In this document: positions 1 to 13,553 of the stretch, piece by piece
How positions within the stretch are numbered: position 1 is the first letter of the stretch
Layout of the letters: every line of letters starts with the position of its first letter
NCBI GenBank assembly: GCA_038503075.1
Contig: JBCAML010000019.1
Span: 496,001-560,000, forward strand
Reading direction: 5' to 3'
From: Gyromitra esculenta
Taxonomy: Eukaryota; Ascomycota; Pezizomycetes; Pezizales; Discinaceae
Length of the DNA: 64,000 nucleotides
The notes under the pieces: generated by a model
What the model saw: the letters and a program-made list of their open reading frames with translations, nothing else
Database searches by the model: none
What the model was told of the DNA's origin: nothing
Made by a program: the position numbers and the translations under genes

Positions 1-3000
1 GGTTGGGTGGAGATGGAGATGGAGATTTCCGGTTTGTAGCGCCGAAAAACCCTTTTTGGAGGGAAAGGATTGGCTTTTTGATGTGTCGAAGATCAACGAG
101 GTCTGGACAGCAGACGATTGTTGAAATAAAACGACCGCTACAATGTTGTTCAAAAAAATTCTAGCGAAAACGACTAACGAATGTACGCTGGCTAAAGATC
201 AATCTGTAGGAAACGGGATTAGAAATGGACAGACGAAGGCTTTTCGTACGAGTAAAAAAAACCCACTTTTGACTCTGTGAATGCGGCTCGATGGGCAAGG
301 GGAAGTCGTGAAATTGCAACAAGTTCTTGAAAGATGTAAGGGCCGTGGCAAATATCGCTCTGGAGGCAAGGGACGTGTCAACAACAGATGATCAAACCAC
401 GGACGATGGAGGATGGAGAAACTGTGCGACGAAATATAACGATGAATTGGAAAGGAAGCGAGGGGTACCGGATGTGGTATGAAGAAAGAATGGAAGGGGG
501 AGGGAGACGAACTGTACTAATTCGTCGTTTTCAAAAACGTGAAAGAGATTGGGGGAGGGGGGGGGGATGTGGTGACAGCCTTGTGAATATAAATATATTT
601 TTTTTTAAATTTAATTCTCCTTGCTGAGGGGAGCGGATGTCGTGAGGGGGAGTGGGATTGAAGGTTGCAGAAGGGAAGGGGATTGAGAAGGTGGAGGGGG
701 ATGGATGTGGAGGCTAAGAGCGAAGCCGATGGACTTGGGAGACGATGACGGAGTGTGAGGAAGCTGAGATGTGTGTGCGGGTGGATGTTCGGTAGTCGCG
801 GTATGTATGTAACAGCAGCAACAGGAAGCGAAACAAACCGTTAGTTTTTTTTCTCTTTCGATCCAACGAAACCAAACGCTTGCCAAAGAACAGGAAAAAG
901 GAAAACACAGTTCTGCGACGGATTCCACGACGGGAGGAAAGAGAGCGAGAGAGCGCGAGAAAGATAGAGAGAAAGATAGAGAGAAGAAGGCGGATCAAGG
1001 AAACAGAAAGCCGGAGGACGACGAAACAAGAGGCCAGAAGAGAAACTCAAAGGACTGGGGGGCGTGGTGGGAAGATGTAAGAAAGGTTGAGGTAGTAAAA
1101 AAAAAGTAGTGCGCGCGGTCTAGCGTGGTAAGTATCGGCGCGTTAGAGTGGGTGGCCAGTCGAAGGAAGGAAGGAATGGAATAACGGTGCCGAGTTTGGT
1201 CGGTAAGCTTTTTAACTGGGCTTTCTGATTCCCTTCTTTTCTTGAGACCCATCCCTACTGACATGTACTTTCTTTTGCTCGTGCCGGTTTGCATCGGTGA
1301 ATACATGTGGATGTATCTACATATGCGCTCCCCTTCCCCTTCCCTTCTTTCCTCGCTTTCTCACAATCCTGCAGCTTTCCCATCCACTGTGTGGATTGTT
1401 GCGCAATGTAGCCGTCGTCAGTGGTCGGCGGGTGCCGGGGCTGGTTCTGGAAACAGACTTTTGCAAGTGAAGTCCCAAGCCGGCCCAACCGCAGTGAAAG
1501 ATTCAAATTTTCTATGGACCACGGCCACCTACATGTATTTTCAGAAGAAGTTAGATTTTTTGTCGCTAGCCTTTGCCTCTCGAGAGATCTCAGAGGGAAA
1601 CACAAACATAAATACAGTGTTGCTGGGAAGAGACGACAGCAGAAAAAAAAGAGGATGCATACATATCCCCTTCTTTTCTGCTCATGACATGATGGCTACT
1701 TAGTTCTGACCGCCTTGCTCGTAGAGGTTATAACTTCTGTGTCCCAATTGTTCTGATTGGCCCCAGATACCTAACAATGAAAATCACATCCCAGTTCATG
1801 CACATTCATTCGCTCGCTGCAGTAAAAGTTACGCGTTTTGCTTGGCGCGAACTGGACTAATGGTTCTTCTGTCCTCCAGCGTTCACCGCATACCACCGCA
1901 CGGAGAGGAAAAGCATTCCACGAACATTCATGTAGGTACATGTACTTATTGTCTCGGCTTTTTCCGCTGACAATCCTATCCTGTCTGCGGAGCTTCAGTC
2001 ATGGTAAACAGGCGGGCACTTTGATTCCATTTCTCATTTTCCCTTCCTCCTCCCCTTCCTCCTCTTCTGAGGGGCCTTGGTCTCGGCAGAAGCCAGAAGT
2101 TCTGTGTTAGTCTAGTACCCGGCAACGGTGTGCGCGCTGCGCTGACGGCATGCTCATTGCTCACACCGTCCATCCCACATGATGACATATCATCCATCCC
2201 CCGCTTGATCGGCTGCTCGGGAAATTTTTAGTCCCTCGTCCCATCGACGCCACGATTCTTCAATATAAAAAGATCGATTCTGCAGGGGTAACCCAAGAGA
2301 TAGCTTCAAAAAAAAGCAATTTGAGAATCTAAAATGTGGCTGGGAGTTCTCTTCATCCAACAAAGTCTGTAAAATACACGTGAGACGACGGTACCTTAGC
2401 TACCGGCTACATACACTATCATGTATTGCCTATATTAAATTTTCTCGTTGTTGAGACGTAGTTCGATAGTCTGCCTGTGTGAGCACTACCTTAGACACCG
2501 ACGCACCACACCCTTTAGGCGCAGTCACACAAAGTAGATGTCTTTTTGCCTTGTCACCTTCAGCTCGTAACGTGTCCTCGGAGAGGGGGAATAGTGAGAG
2601 GACTTAACCAGGTTTGCGGATAGTGGCCATAACGTAACAAAGAAGACCAAAGGAAAATACGAATTAAACCCAGGGATTACCACCAACCTTACCCTATCAT
2701 ACCACGGATAAGAGCCTTCGTACGGGTAGCAAAGAGCACTTATAGATCAATACCAACACGGATGTTTTGATGTTTTTGATGATGGGGAGGAGGAGCAAGA
2801 ACTATAGATTTGTAGCATAGAACACTTCAAGATCTGGTGCATTTATGCGCATTCCCAGGATCCCTCGTTTCGCTCGGATCATTATCTCTGTCTCCCCTTT
2901 TTCCACCAACAAGAAATATCACTCTCTCATGCAAGTTCTCGGAGGGGATGAGTAGCAGCGAGAAATTGGCCCCATAATTCGGCTCACTTTATGTAACTGG

Positions 3001-3809
3001 AAGGGAGGGAGGAAAGGAAAGAAATCGCCCACTGCTGGGGATGGCGTACAACCCTTTAGTATATGCACGACTGTAAGGGCGGTTTTGGTACATGCAGTTC
3101 TAACATAATTTCTTAGTCAAAGGGGTTACTCTAGGAACTGGGCCTCACGAAAACCAGGCTGTAAAAAGGGACGTTTTGTAAATGTGTGGTCCCTAAAAAT
3201 GCTATCACGCGGAATTTGAGGATATGAGTGTGAAATATATCCTCAAATCACAGCTTCTCGTGGGGTACTAATTTTTTCCTGCCTCCTCAAAGAAGTTATG
3301 TGGTGTCTCTAGTGGTGTCTAGCTTTTTTGGCTCTAAACTTTCATATGACAAATTTACTTTACCCATAACGGAAAGAATGAGAAGATCTAGAACATATTA
3401 ATGCCCTGGTGAAATTTAAGCGCACAAAAATTTCAGATATCGCGCAAAAAAAAGTTTCATCTACCCCGGTTGCCGTGCTTTATCTCTTATTGTGTATAAA
3501 TTCCATCCAAACGCAACAAAATCCCTTCCACCACAAAGTTCGTCAGAAAGGAAGAAAAAAAGACTAGATAGGCTTCAGCGTACCCGGAAGTGATGATGAC
3601 GACATGTTCTCTCCCACAAGCCTCTGAAAAATTTCTTCATATCAAGCGTGAAAGTCTTGTGATGATACATAAGCGCAATACCAATCTTTCCAATACCTCT
3701 TGGAGGGTATTTTTATCTTATCTTTCTAAGATACGAAACTCGCAAAATTGACTAGGCACTAGAAATGAATAAGTCGAATATTTCTTTCCTTTGAGGACTA
3801 AGATGACCC
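1..3809. other. No supported gene; low-complexity flank
   Basis: I see no protein-coding gene here. Bases about 640-1080 are strongly purine-rich on the + strand, and this produces several spurious arginine/glutamate-rich or leucine/serine-rich ORFs. Bases 1300-2110 contain C/T-rich runs like those upstream of fungal promoters. No ORF shows a recognisable domain, and no tRNA-like cloverleaf was found. Part of the stretch could be UTR or promoter of a gene to the left of the window. Confidence 0.5.
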
Positions 3810-5511
3810 TCACTCTAGACGGGGGATCCAGCTTCCGCAGTGACCCACTTCGGGGAATATCCCTAACAAAGCCTTGGTTTGAATTGCTCCATCTGTTGAC
3901 ATTCTCGGATTCTTGGATGCATTCTCATGAATGCCTTTAGTGTTCTCTTCAACGATTAGGTTTTTTGTAGTCCATTCAGTACTTTCCGGATTTGCCGAGC
4001 TAATTAGATCATCAACAGACTCCGTAGAATGAGACGACTTTCGCGTTGTTCCTGACGCGGAAGAAGCTGTTGAGATCCAGTCCACAGTTTTCAGATAACG
4101 ATCTTGATAGCCTATCTTAAAGAGTTGCCCCTCGCTGCCCTCCACTTTAGCTTGCGAGTTATCGGGAGAAAATCCACCAGTCCCATTTTCCCAAATATTC
4201 TTCAACATTTGTTTCTGGCTCTTCCATTCGTCTACATTACTGCTCCCCGATTTAATTTGATTTAGTGCTTCTGCATGGTTATTCGCCGCTTCCAGAGTGC
4301 CTATATTATTCTTAGCGAGCGTATCATTTTGTTTAGTATCCTGCTGATAGTCTAGCGATGAAACCAATAAACTAGATTCCCGAGGTTGGGATGGCATGTA
4401 CGCAGGATCGGGAACTAAAATCGGGAATTAGAGCTGCTCTAAGGTACTGATCTAAAATATGACATGGTAATATTTGGAAGAAAGGGTATTCAAGTTTCCA
4501 CGGACCAACAAAAAACCAAAACCTGGCTAAATGGATTCTGGCAGCAAATTCTACTTCTCTCACTTGCGTAGTCTTTTGGCTCGTTCTGGCTAAACCGACT
4601 GGCTTCCATTCCGCTGGCTCGCTCATATCTACGTTCGCATTATCCCCAACTTCTGTTAATTTCTCCTCTTTGACCACCGTGGGCGGTATGTGTGATGATT
4701 CCTGAATTATATCAATCTTGGCTTCCTTTTTCTTGATCCGGGGTGATGTGCCTGATTTCCTTTTGATTCCTTTCGTGATACTAGAGATGCTGCCCTCTGG
4801 CTCTTCATAGGGAGAACTTGTAAGACTAGGGGGAATATAAAACGCTTCTTGCAATATAGAGGAAAAAATTAAATACTTTTCGAGGGTATCGTGTTTCTTG
4901 CCAAGTGTGATAAGTATTTGTATATGGGAATTATTCGCTGGGAGGTTGGAAGGAGTTTGTGGAGTTAACGTCGGATCCTCATTTGGTAGGGTGAGTGGAT
5001 GAGGAATATCGGGCGCGAGAGCAGGAGGGGAAGGGAGAGAATGAAGATAAGCTGAGCGATTGTTTTTCCCAGTGTTCAGGGGCAGCGGAGCGAATACAAA
5101 TGCTCTCTCCTCAGTTCTTCCGACCCGAGAACCAGAAAACTCCATCCGCGCACCTTTAGGCCATATCTTAGCCTGTGGTAGAACTTTCCATCCCCTAGCA
5201 ATGCCGTCAATTCTAATCTCGATCCTTACATCGCCCTTCAGGTGGTCGGAGCCGGTAAAAGGCAGATGGCAGGGCGAACGGATGTCTGGGCTAAAATCAA
5301 TAACAATACGGAATGGAACAGGGGGTTGAGGAAGCAGTTTGGCGGGAGAGACGACTGTAGTTGTCGAGATGGGGTGTGTCATTCCCCGCAAAGGGCTCCA
5401 TTTAACTGTTGGGGCGGACTCAGTAACGACAGTACTAGTAAAGTCAGCGGAATGAGGGGGTTGGCAAAGCTCAAGGAAAGCGTGAACTCCGTAGGTGTAG
5501 AAGTGAGGCAT
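3810..5511 (-). CDS. Hypothetical fungal protein, at least two reading-frame blocks
   Basis: Two long overlapping reading frames on the minus strand (5511-4372, 379 codons; 4397-3810, 195 codons) probably belong to one spliced gene, since neither ends convincingly on its own. I could not fix the intron: the frames differ by one base, and the plausible donor near 4522 does not phase cleanly with the best acceptor near 4415. Residues about 65-145 look beta-rich with a repeated I/V-x-I/V pattern and end in the block AFVFAPLPL, which weakly resembles fungal DUF7918 proteins (unverified). Residues 247-265 are lysine/arginine-rich and could be a nuclear localisation signal. The second block is polar and probably disordered. 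The gene is divergent from the gene starting at 5848. Confidence 0.55.
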
Positions 5512-5847
5512 AACTAATAGTATATTGTGTAGATGTAATAGCGGAGATGATAATTCTAAAGGCGGAAAGGTCGAGTATACTGTAGTGGTACCAATTTTGT
5601 CCGCAATGGTGGTGATGATGGTAGTGGTGGTGTTGACTGCTGTTGGAATGAGTTGGCGGAGCTGCTAAGTCTTTGAATGCTTATAATATCATTGTGCCCC
5701 CAAGGACGGTACAACGTCATCGTCAAACCTTTCTTCCTGATTTGACACTCCCTACTATACTGTAGTCGACTACATATTATATATACTATTATTGCTACTA
5801 CTATCTTTATCAAATACCGTTATCGATTTGTCTTTCCATTTTGTCCA
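5512..5847. promoter_or_regulatory. Divergent intergenic promoter region
   Basis: This 336-bp gap separates two divergently oriented genes whose start codons are at 5511 (minus) and 5848 (plus), so both promoters must lie here or overlap the 5' ends. An A/T-rich stretch with TATA-like runs (tatatatac near 5780) occurs about 70 bp before the plus-strand ATG. No specific factor site was recognised. Confidence 0.45.
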
Positions 5848-6677
5848 ATGGCCTTTCCACCGTCTCCTGGGGAGTTGATTCATTATTCTCTTCCTTCACC
5901 TGTACCTTCAACGGCCTCGAAAATCTCCTATCACACACTCCCACACCCCCGTTCATCCGGACCGCTTAGACCAGGCTCCCGCTCTGAATCAAACCTAATC
6001 ACGTATCTTGACGATCAGCTCCTCCAGGTTTTCAGAAAGTATGCAAAGAAATATTATGACGGTGGCTACACTACTATAAAGGCTGTGGTAGAAGATCTCG
6101 AACGATTAATAGACATAGTTTGGGTTTCCTCTACTCGTTTGTCCCCCAGACAATTTGCATCTGCGCAGCCGCATTACTAGGAGGAGTGGGTTTTACTGAT
6201 TCCGGGCACAAAGCAACCCTCCAAACACATTATCTACTCCAAATGGCAAACTCGTTTAACGACTATCTCGCATCGTTTCCCCCACAACTAAATCCTACGC
6301 TAAGACTATTAGACACCCTTGATAGGTGTTTTTACGTTCTCATCACAGGCTCATCTGGTGATGTATCAACGACTCTCCCATCAGCATTCTCAAACTACAG
6401 GATGAACATGACCGAAAGGGTACGACTGAAAAGCGTGATGGAGAGAACAAGATTACATATAATCAAACTGGTAGAGGGAGACATGTTAGCTCCAGACCCA
6501 GCAACCAAGGGTGTTCAGGATGTTGGCAACAGGATTGATGTTGATATGGATATCGAGGTAGGAGACGAAAACGATATCGATGGGTACGACCCAGAGGATG
6601 AAGAATGGGAAATGGAAGTAGCGAAGGTCTATGATCGAAGTTTGGTACAGATAGGAGAGGGTTTGAGGACGGAGTGA
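5848..6677 (+). CDS. Conserved fungal protein of unknown function, two exons, 250 aa
   Basis: Two exons, 5848-6136 and 6214-6677, are joined by a 77-nt intron (donor GTTTGT, branch-like ACTGATT, acceptor AAAG) and give an uninterrupted 250-residue protein. The splice restores a smooth block (VSSTPTLQTHYLLQMA) that neither single frame gives. The N-terminal 40 residues are Ser/Pro-rich and probably disordered. Residues about 50-180 are predicted mostly helical (LLQVFRKYAKKYY, LRLLDTLDRCFYVL). The C-terminal 70 residues are strongly acidic. The general look recalls an uncharacterised pezizomycotine family that I cannot name, so no function is proposed. The divergent neighbour at 5511 may share its promoter. 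Confidence 0.75.
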
Positions 6678-9600
6678 TAACATGACAAGTGGATATTAAA
6701 TTGATTGTGCTTGGGAGCATGGAGTTTAGGCCTAAGCAAGAGTAAATTTATAGTAACTCTCTATTTAATGGTGGACTATGGGAAATCCTGCGCTATCAGT
6801 AGCCGGCTCTCGATTTTTTTTTAATTTAAGTACTGCTTCTTAACTCTAGTACCATAGCCTACGGACTGAATGTGTCAAATGAAATAATGAATTAACTTCT
6901 TGGCCTTAAACGTTCCGTTACTCCAGGCACGCATTAACTTAAATTCTGTTAATTTCGGACTACCTTGCTGCTGTTATTTGCATGAAGATATACTCTAAAT
7001 ATATTTCTCACTTCTCGCATGTGTCAATATGCTACGCCTAAACGAAGACTCTTCGCCACTAGACTTAATCCGCTTCCAAGACATATGACTAGATATCTTC
7101 CGCCTAGATTTCTCTCCCTAAATTCGTTGTGAGCATTTAAGTTTCGGCAGCCAGCTCCCCTAATGGCCCATCCACTAAGAAACAAAGACGAAATGAAATC
7201 CCAAGGCACCCTCACCCCGGATGGAATCTAGCCGCTCACTTTGAGTTCTTCTAAATTTATACACTATGTGAGTTCGCACATAAGTTTACCAATGCAATAA
7301 GGCTTGATTATTTACATATCCACTTCACGAGAAGAATAATAAATTTTAGTGAACGAGATGCTAGAACAAGCAACGGAATGGTGGGAAGAACTTTGTAGTG
7401 TCTCGCCATTAAAGATATGCACGGAGTAATCGAGGTTTTCATTCCCCCATATCCATCGTTTGGCTTAAAATTACTATAGTTTACGCGAATGCAGGTGGGT
7501 TATATGATTTCGACTCCTTCTGGTACAATTGATCATAAGGTACACCTCGGAAGCCTGTGCAAAACCTACGCAGCTACCATTGGCAGTGTAGGTATACGTA
7601 CCCCGTCTAATTATATATCCCTCGGCACCATACCTTGCTATATTGTATTCTCGTGACCCTCACATTGAATTTCTTGACGAGGATTAAGTATCTTATCGGG
7701 CGCCCGTGGGCTGAGCCAAAGGAACTAAAGTCGAGAACTTATTATCTCTGAAGATAAAGGGGAATCCTGAATCACGTGGGACTAGGCTATTTGTTTGCGG
7801 GAAAAGGTTAGTTAGCTACATGTACAGTCGCGTCCGCAAAGTCTTGGCACCCACAGCCTACTGATAGAAAACAAAATAGTTGTAGATCAAGCTAGGGAAC
7901 AGCAAATCGAAAGCGATGAAAGCTATGGGAATACTGACATACCAAATAACGTCCAATAGTTTTATATAATCACCTATATAAATCGTCACCCCAATCCGCC
8001 AGCAAGTCGTGCTTATTAGAGATGAGAGTGTCAAGACTTTCCGGACAGCACTGTACTTGCCAAAAAAAAAAGGGTTGTAAAGTGAGTGAACCTAGAGTAG
8101 ATAGCAACCAATACCCACCTCATATTTTGACACCTTTAACACGACCTCGCAACCCTTTGGTTTTGACAGCCCCAGATTAATATTTAATCTTCAACTAAAG
8201 ATATTATAATAGACCCTACTTGCTTAAGTATTCAAAGTCTTCTACAATAACTCCTGTGCTGCATTAATGCCACGTTGATGCAAATCTAAAGTGTGGTGCT
8301 GGTTGCTGCCTGGGCTCACCCACTTTACAGGCCTTTTTTTAGCAAGTACCTGGTGTTGTAATATTGGGGACGAACGAGATCGATTGCTTGCTTCTCTCCA
8401 GGCTGGCAGTGCGCCCCCGCCAATATACTACTATAATAGGTCTCTAGAACCTCCCGAGTGCCCGTGAACTCGGGCCTATGTCTCTCACTAATTTCCGTCT
8501 CCGAGCCTTCCCTGAGAGCTTACCTGGAGATCCTCCATATTAGGAAGCTTCTCCAACACCTGTGTTGAATATAATGAATAGATATGTGATATTCGGTAGC
8601 GAGTAAAGTAGTGAAGAGAAAAGAGAATAGACGAGCAGGAATAGAGCTCCATATATATACTCCCTATGGAGTCATATATAAACAGGTTTATGGGGGCTCT
8701 TTGGGCGCCGAATAGATCGGCCCGAGCAACCCCCATTAACAGGTGAGACTGTTGACCGAACCGATATCGGTATCCCGAACAATGACGTGCCAATAAAACA
8801 CTAGGAAGCCTATAGATATATAACATATATCCAACAACCTGGATGCGATATAAAACGAGTGATAAAATGTGATAAAACACCACGCTCACCCCTATTAGAT
8901 TAGTGTCGAGGAAATAAGTGTGTAGACACTACTTGCTCCCTTCTAAAGTCCCTCGCATAGACTAATTTAAGTAGAGCCGATGATACTGTCTTCGATAATA
9001 GCTCTGATGCGAAGTTGACCCTCTGGGGAATTCTATCATATTCAGTGAAAAATTGGAAATCGCTAAAAATAAGTTAGTATTCATGAAATCAGCCCTTTAT
9101 TTTACGATTCATTCATGTTCATCTGATTTTGATGGGATTTACCCAGTGCTCTTCATAACCCCAGCAACCTTAACGTTTTTTTGGGGGGAATAGCAGCCCC
9201 CAGTTACACGGGCTCACTTATCGAGGTTCACCCATGAGTCATGAAAGGTGCAGAGATATCTTAGGGACATGGCGAGGGGTTTCCCAGGCCTTCCTTGGGC
9301 AGCTCACAAAAATTTGCTGGAAATGAAGTGTTCGACTGGGAGAGCAAACCAAACAGGGATAGTGTTAAGTTTTTATACTATTTCGCTAACCTAGATAAAT
9401 TTGCCAGGGAAGACCTACAGATCACTGTAGTGGTTATTTGAGTGTTGAAATTGTTGAAATGAGCTTGGTCTCTCTGTATGTTGATAAAATATCCTCTAGG
9501 CTGCCATTCTAAGTACTTGTGACGCCAATGACTTAATAGTACGATAAATAGTTTTAAACAAAATAGGTTTCTTTTGGAGATCTAATGTGATTCTCCTATT

Positions 9601-10978
9601 CAAACAAAAATACTATACTTACTTGCCATAGGTATGGTAGGTCAAATTATTGTAACGATTCCGAGGCCGTGTGCAAGAAATGCAAGAAATGGCTTTAGAA
9701 TCTACTCCCAAATCCCTGCATGGGAGAATTCCTTTCCCAGGCTATCCAATAACTGCTTTTAATTTGTATATTATAAGCCTACTAGACAGGGTTCCTTGCA
9801 GATGAAACTGGCTGCATTCCCGGTAACTGCATAGTCTTCTCGGAGCGGACCTGGAGTAGCTTTTTCGGACGTATAGCCGAAGAAGTAGTAAAGGAAGCGA
9901 GCATAGAATTGCTGCGCGATTTCGAGCAAAAAATATTTTTTGACAGAGTCACAACGACGTTTAAGTTGGACACTGAGATTGCAAAGCTTGAGATTTGGGA
10001 TATAGAGTGCTATAGGACTAAGAAGCAACTAAATGCAACCTTATCCGGAAATGCGATATTATTTATTATTTCATTTGGCACATTCCCCGGAGAGGAGACA
10101 GGGACAAACTGATATATATAGATAGGATGGGTCCTTTTGGGTTGTCTACGTGTGCACACACAATAAATCATACAGTCATGTATGGTAAGGGTTAGCCACA
10201 ATACAGACAGGGCCACACAAAGCTCAATCGATATTTCGAAGCAAATTTATACATATTCTAAAACATTTCATTTCATTTAATACCATTATATTATTATCAG
10301 TTATCTTCCGTAGCAGCGCTATAGTAGTCTCGCAATCAGACGTTCATTCGCTAAACCTAGGGTATTCGATGGAGCTCTTTCACCAATCCATCAACACCCA
10401 ATATAGGAAAGGATTGTCGCGTGACAATTCGGCTACGAGACTAGCGCTATAGGCGTGATCCTAACATTTAAATTTTTGGCATAGCTGTGAACCAAAGGGT
10501 GAAAAGCATTTCTAGATTTCTAAAAGTCTACTAGCAGGATATCGTCCATCGGTACCACCATTATAGCAAAGCTACTGGGCCCCACTCACTTGGGAAACTC
10601 TTACGGAGTGCGTTTTATTGCCCCAGACCCTACTATACGATCTCCTGGCAACCTGTAACAGGCAAAAGCTGAAAGGTTAGACAATTCGCCCAAAATCGAG
10701 TGACATATGATGAATACCCTGATCCACCTTCGCTAACCAATTCGGTAGGACAAGAGGAAACAAGTATTCGACATCACGTGCACTGCTTTGATAGAATTCG
10801 GTTGGTGATCGTCATTGGGCATACAAATGGGCCCAGATGACGTCTTTCGATCTTGAAACGGCTACGTGGTCGTACGCATGCAGGATCAAGTAACAATCTA
10901 AACCTGAAATGGACATCTGAAATCTCGGGATTTAGCGTATAAGCATATTTCAATTCAAGCCACATCTAGGACTTTAGG
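6678..10978. other. Intergenic, nothing recognised
   Basis: About 4.3 kb with balanced composition and only short ORFs on either strand (longest 133 codons near 8488-8889), none with a recognisable domain, codon bias or good start context. I see no LTR, terminal inverted repeats or tRNA gene. It may be degraded mobile DNA, because the composition is A/T-rich with many short direct repeats, but I cannot demonstrate that. Confidence 0.4.
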
Positions 10979-11074
10979 TTATATAAGAGGGAAGGTATAT
11001 CATCCTTCAGTCGATCATCTATCTTCAACTACCCGACTCGAGAAGAACCAGTCAAAATATTCGACAAGACTAAA
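10979..11074 (+). promoter_or_regulatory. Putative core promoter and 5' UTR of the ORF at 11075
   Basis: A TATA-like string (ttatataagaggg, 10979 onward) lies about 95 bp before the ATG and is followed by a pyrimidine-rich C/T stretch (tcatctatcttcaactaccc), a common layout of fungal 5' UTRs. The start codon has an A at -3 (aaaATGTC). This is pattern recognition only. Confidence 0.45.
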
Positions 11075-11569
11075 ATGTCTAAATACACAACATCCGCCTT
11101 CACCTGTAGGCGTATTATCCACAAGGCCACAGCTACCAATGATAACTGTCGTTACCGCCCTTCGGAACCACCTCGGGGTACCCCTGCTCAAACAAAAATT
11201 GCCTACCGTTTACACCTCGGTTGTGACACTTCCAGCAGAGATTCTAGGCCAGAGCAGGGGCGGGGGAGCAATCCATATCCACATCGTCAAGGTTCAAGGC
11301 GTGAACAGCCTAGGAAAGAGTTTAGGCGCGAGCAAGGCCAATATGCGGGACACGACGACGAAAGCCATCGGGGAGATACAAGACAAGAATACCGACGGAA
11401 AAGAGAATTTGAACGTGAACAGGACCGGTACGAAGAGGAACGCAACAGGCAGCTAGACGAAGAAGACTGTGGCTGCGATAATTGTAAAGTACAGCGACGT
11501 GCAAAGTTGACTAAACGTGTCCATGCATGGCTTGCTCGCACCGAGGAATTGTCTCCTCGAAGGAGATAA
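11075..11569 (+). CDS. Small highly charged orphan protein, 164 aa
   Basis: An intact 164-codon ORF with a promoter-like upstream region and good start context. The protein is extremely rich in Arg, Glu and Gln in its middle (residues about 60-135), probably one long helix or disordered segment. It ends with a short Cys block (EEDCGCDNCKVQRRAKL) before a basic tail. The CGCxxC cluster could bind a metal, but no known zinc-finger spacing is met. There is no signal peptide or membrane segment. I recognise no family. A lineage-specific gene or a chance ORF in a transcribed region are both possible. Confidence 0.45.
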   Translation: MSKYTTSAFTCRRIIHKATATNDNCRYRPSEPPRGTPAQTKIAYRLHLGCDTSSRDSRPEQGRGSNPYPHRQGSRREQPRKEFRREQGQYAGHDDESHRGDTRQEYRRKREFEREQDRYEEERNRQLDEEDCGCDNCKVQRRAKLTKRVHAWLARTEELSPRRR

Positions 11570-13553
11570 CTGAGTCGTGAACACCTGTCTTTCGGGGGAT
11601 TTTTCCTATCTTTCTTTTGTTTTTGTTTTTTTACTCCTGGGGGAGGTTTTTTTCTAAGTTATTTTCCTTAGGGTCTTTCTTTCAGGGATTCTCTTATCTG
11701 ATTTCATTTTTGTTATTCACGAGTTGTATTTGCTAAAGTCTATGTCGATACTCGATCAAGGGAGTAGGTAATATGTGGTAGGCTTCTGATATATTTGATA
11801 TCTCGGAGTAGCTACGGGTTAAATAGTCCCCATAAGCATGCTTCACGAACCTTGTGATTGATCTGGTGTCGTTAGGCATTGTTGGAGAAAAATAGAGCAA
11901 GATTAGGTATCGCCATATATACCAAAAAACATACCATTTCCCCACCAGAGAGGGGCTGATGATCTATAAAGCTTGTTAAACTGTAGCTTGTAGCTTTTAT
12001 CTTCAGTACGAATAGCCTGTTGTCCAACTTAGGAGCGATGGGTAGTCTACGCCGATATTTCTCGGAAAAATTTAGCTAAGACTCGGAGTTACCAAACCGA
12101 AGAGATCTCTTGTCCTCTATTGTAAGGATTAGAAATCAACTTATTTTACATCACTATCTCGTGCCACGTTTTCTGCCAAGTATTTGTCTTGTGCTATGTA
12201 TATTAGTCAACTAATTATAAATAACTACAACCGTTTTGAACGAGCTCTCTAATTTTGTGAAAGTTTCTCTGCGCTGTAAATCTACTTCTATGGAGATCCC
12301 AAGACAATATTAAATTTTCAGCCGATAGATATAGCTAACTTAAGGATATAAGCTACATACAACAAAACCACGGTTTCGCGAGTTCCCTACTTTTAGTGGA
12401 AGTAAGTGATGTGAGAAAGATATTTACCAAAAGGGACTGTCAAACTCCTATGTGGCTAAGCGTCAAGCTTGAAAGATCTCATCACCACGAAAAGCAAAAA
12501 GATAAATTGTCATCGAGATTCAGATGGTACAGTTGCCTAACGGGTAACGGAAAATAGATGATAAAGGAGAGCATGGGGTTAGATCATCTTAGTAACGGCA
12601 TGTCTACCATATTTTCCCAAAATCAAGTTACCTGGCCTTGGAATATCTGAGATATACACAGGTAGTCCTGAGAACACGACAATTTTTGGTGATGAAGAAC
12701 TGTGAACACAATGCTTTTCTGTGTTTTTTCTGTCCAATTCGCTTACAGTCTCATATTGGAGTTTATTCTACTATCTCTAGCTAATTTTGTTCATAAATTT
12801 GAATCCATCGGTTTGAGTTGTAGCGCAGACCCTTGTTCTCCGTTGCTACCTATGTATTTTCCATCACCCCATAAGCGACTGCACGGTGGTGGCAGAGGGT
12901 GTTGGCATATCATCGGAAAAAATTGCATGCAGCAGGATTGCGGTCGATTAGTAAACAAAGTGGAAGAAACAAGAGCCACCCAACCAGCCGCATATTTGCG
13001 TCAGTTTAACGGGTTATGCATTTAGCTTTGGGTTCTGGGGGTGGTGGGTATTCCCTCTCCATCTTGCGACTCTCCAGTGAACACTCTACTCAAGCTGCCG
13101 ACACCCAAGTTTATCACGTGACCAGTTAATGGGAGATATAACCGATGCCAAGACAGCCTTGAGCGTCGGCAACACGAGTGTAATATACTTAGTCAGAAGT
13201 ATCTTGTGCCTGGCAATCTAGCTGCTCGCCGTCCTTGGCCACCTCTTCATTTGATCGTCTCCACCGTCTGCACATTAACACGTGGCTCCGCTATCTCTTG
13301 CACTGGAGGCAGAAAATACCAATACGTTTATACTCGAGCAATGGCTCCACCCCCTCCAAAACGGAGACCTACTGTCCTGGTATTGTTACTATTATCCCTT
13401 TTCAAGGCTTCAATGGCAAAAGTATTTGCAGAGTTTCAATTCAAGCTCGTAATCTAACTCTGCTCGGGATGTGATTCAATATAGGTAACAGACTCTAGAG
13501 ATCCTGGCGCGCGCGGCCCACAGCGTAGAGCACCAGGTGCTTCCATACCGTCC
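11570..13553. other. Intergenic, nothing firmly recognised
   Basis: After a T-rich stretch (11600-11690) that could be the 3' UTR of the preceding ORF, there are only short unsupported ORFs. Two overlapping ORFs at 13206-13474 lie just upstream of the DUF155 gene and could reflect a 5' exon or leader of it, but no splice pair joins them convincingly. Confidence 0.4.

Noticed and set aside
880..1080. Arg/Glu-rich ORF in the purine-rich region
   Set aside because: Frames are open only because of GA-rich low complexity; no domain or start context.
4372..4530. A specific intron joining the two frames of the 3810-5511 gene
   Set aside because: No donor-acceptor pair satisfied both phase and branch-site expectations, so the join is left open.
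12702..13025. 107-codon ORF with a hydrophobic N-terminus resembling a secreted cysteine-rich protein
   Set aside because: No conserved cysteine pattern, poor start context and overlapping ORFs of similar size on the other strand.
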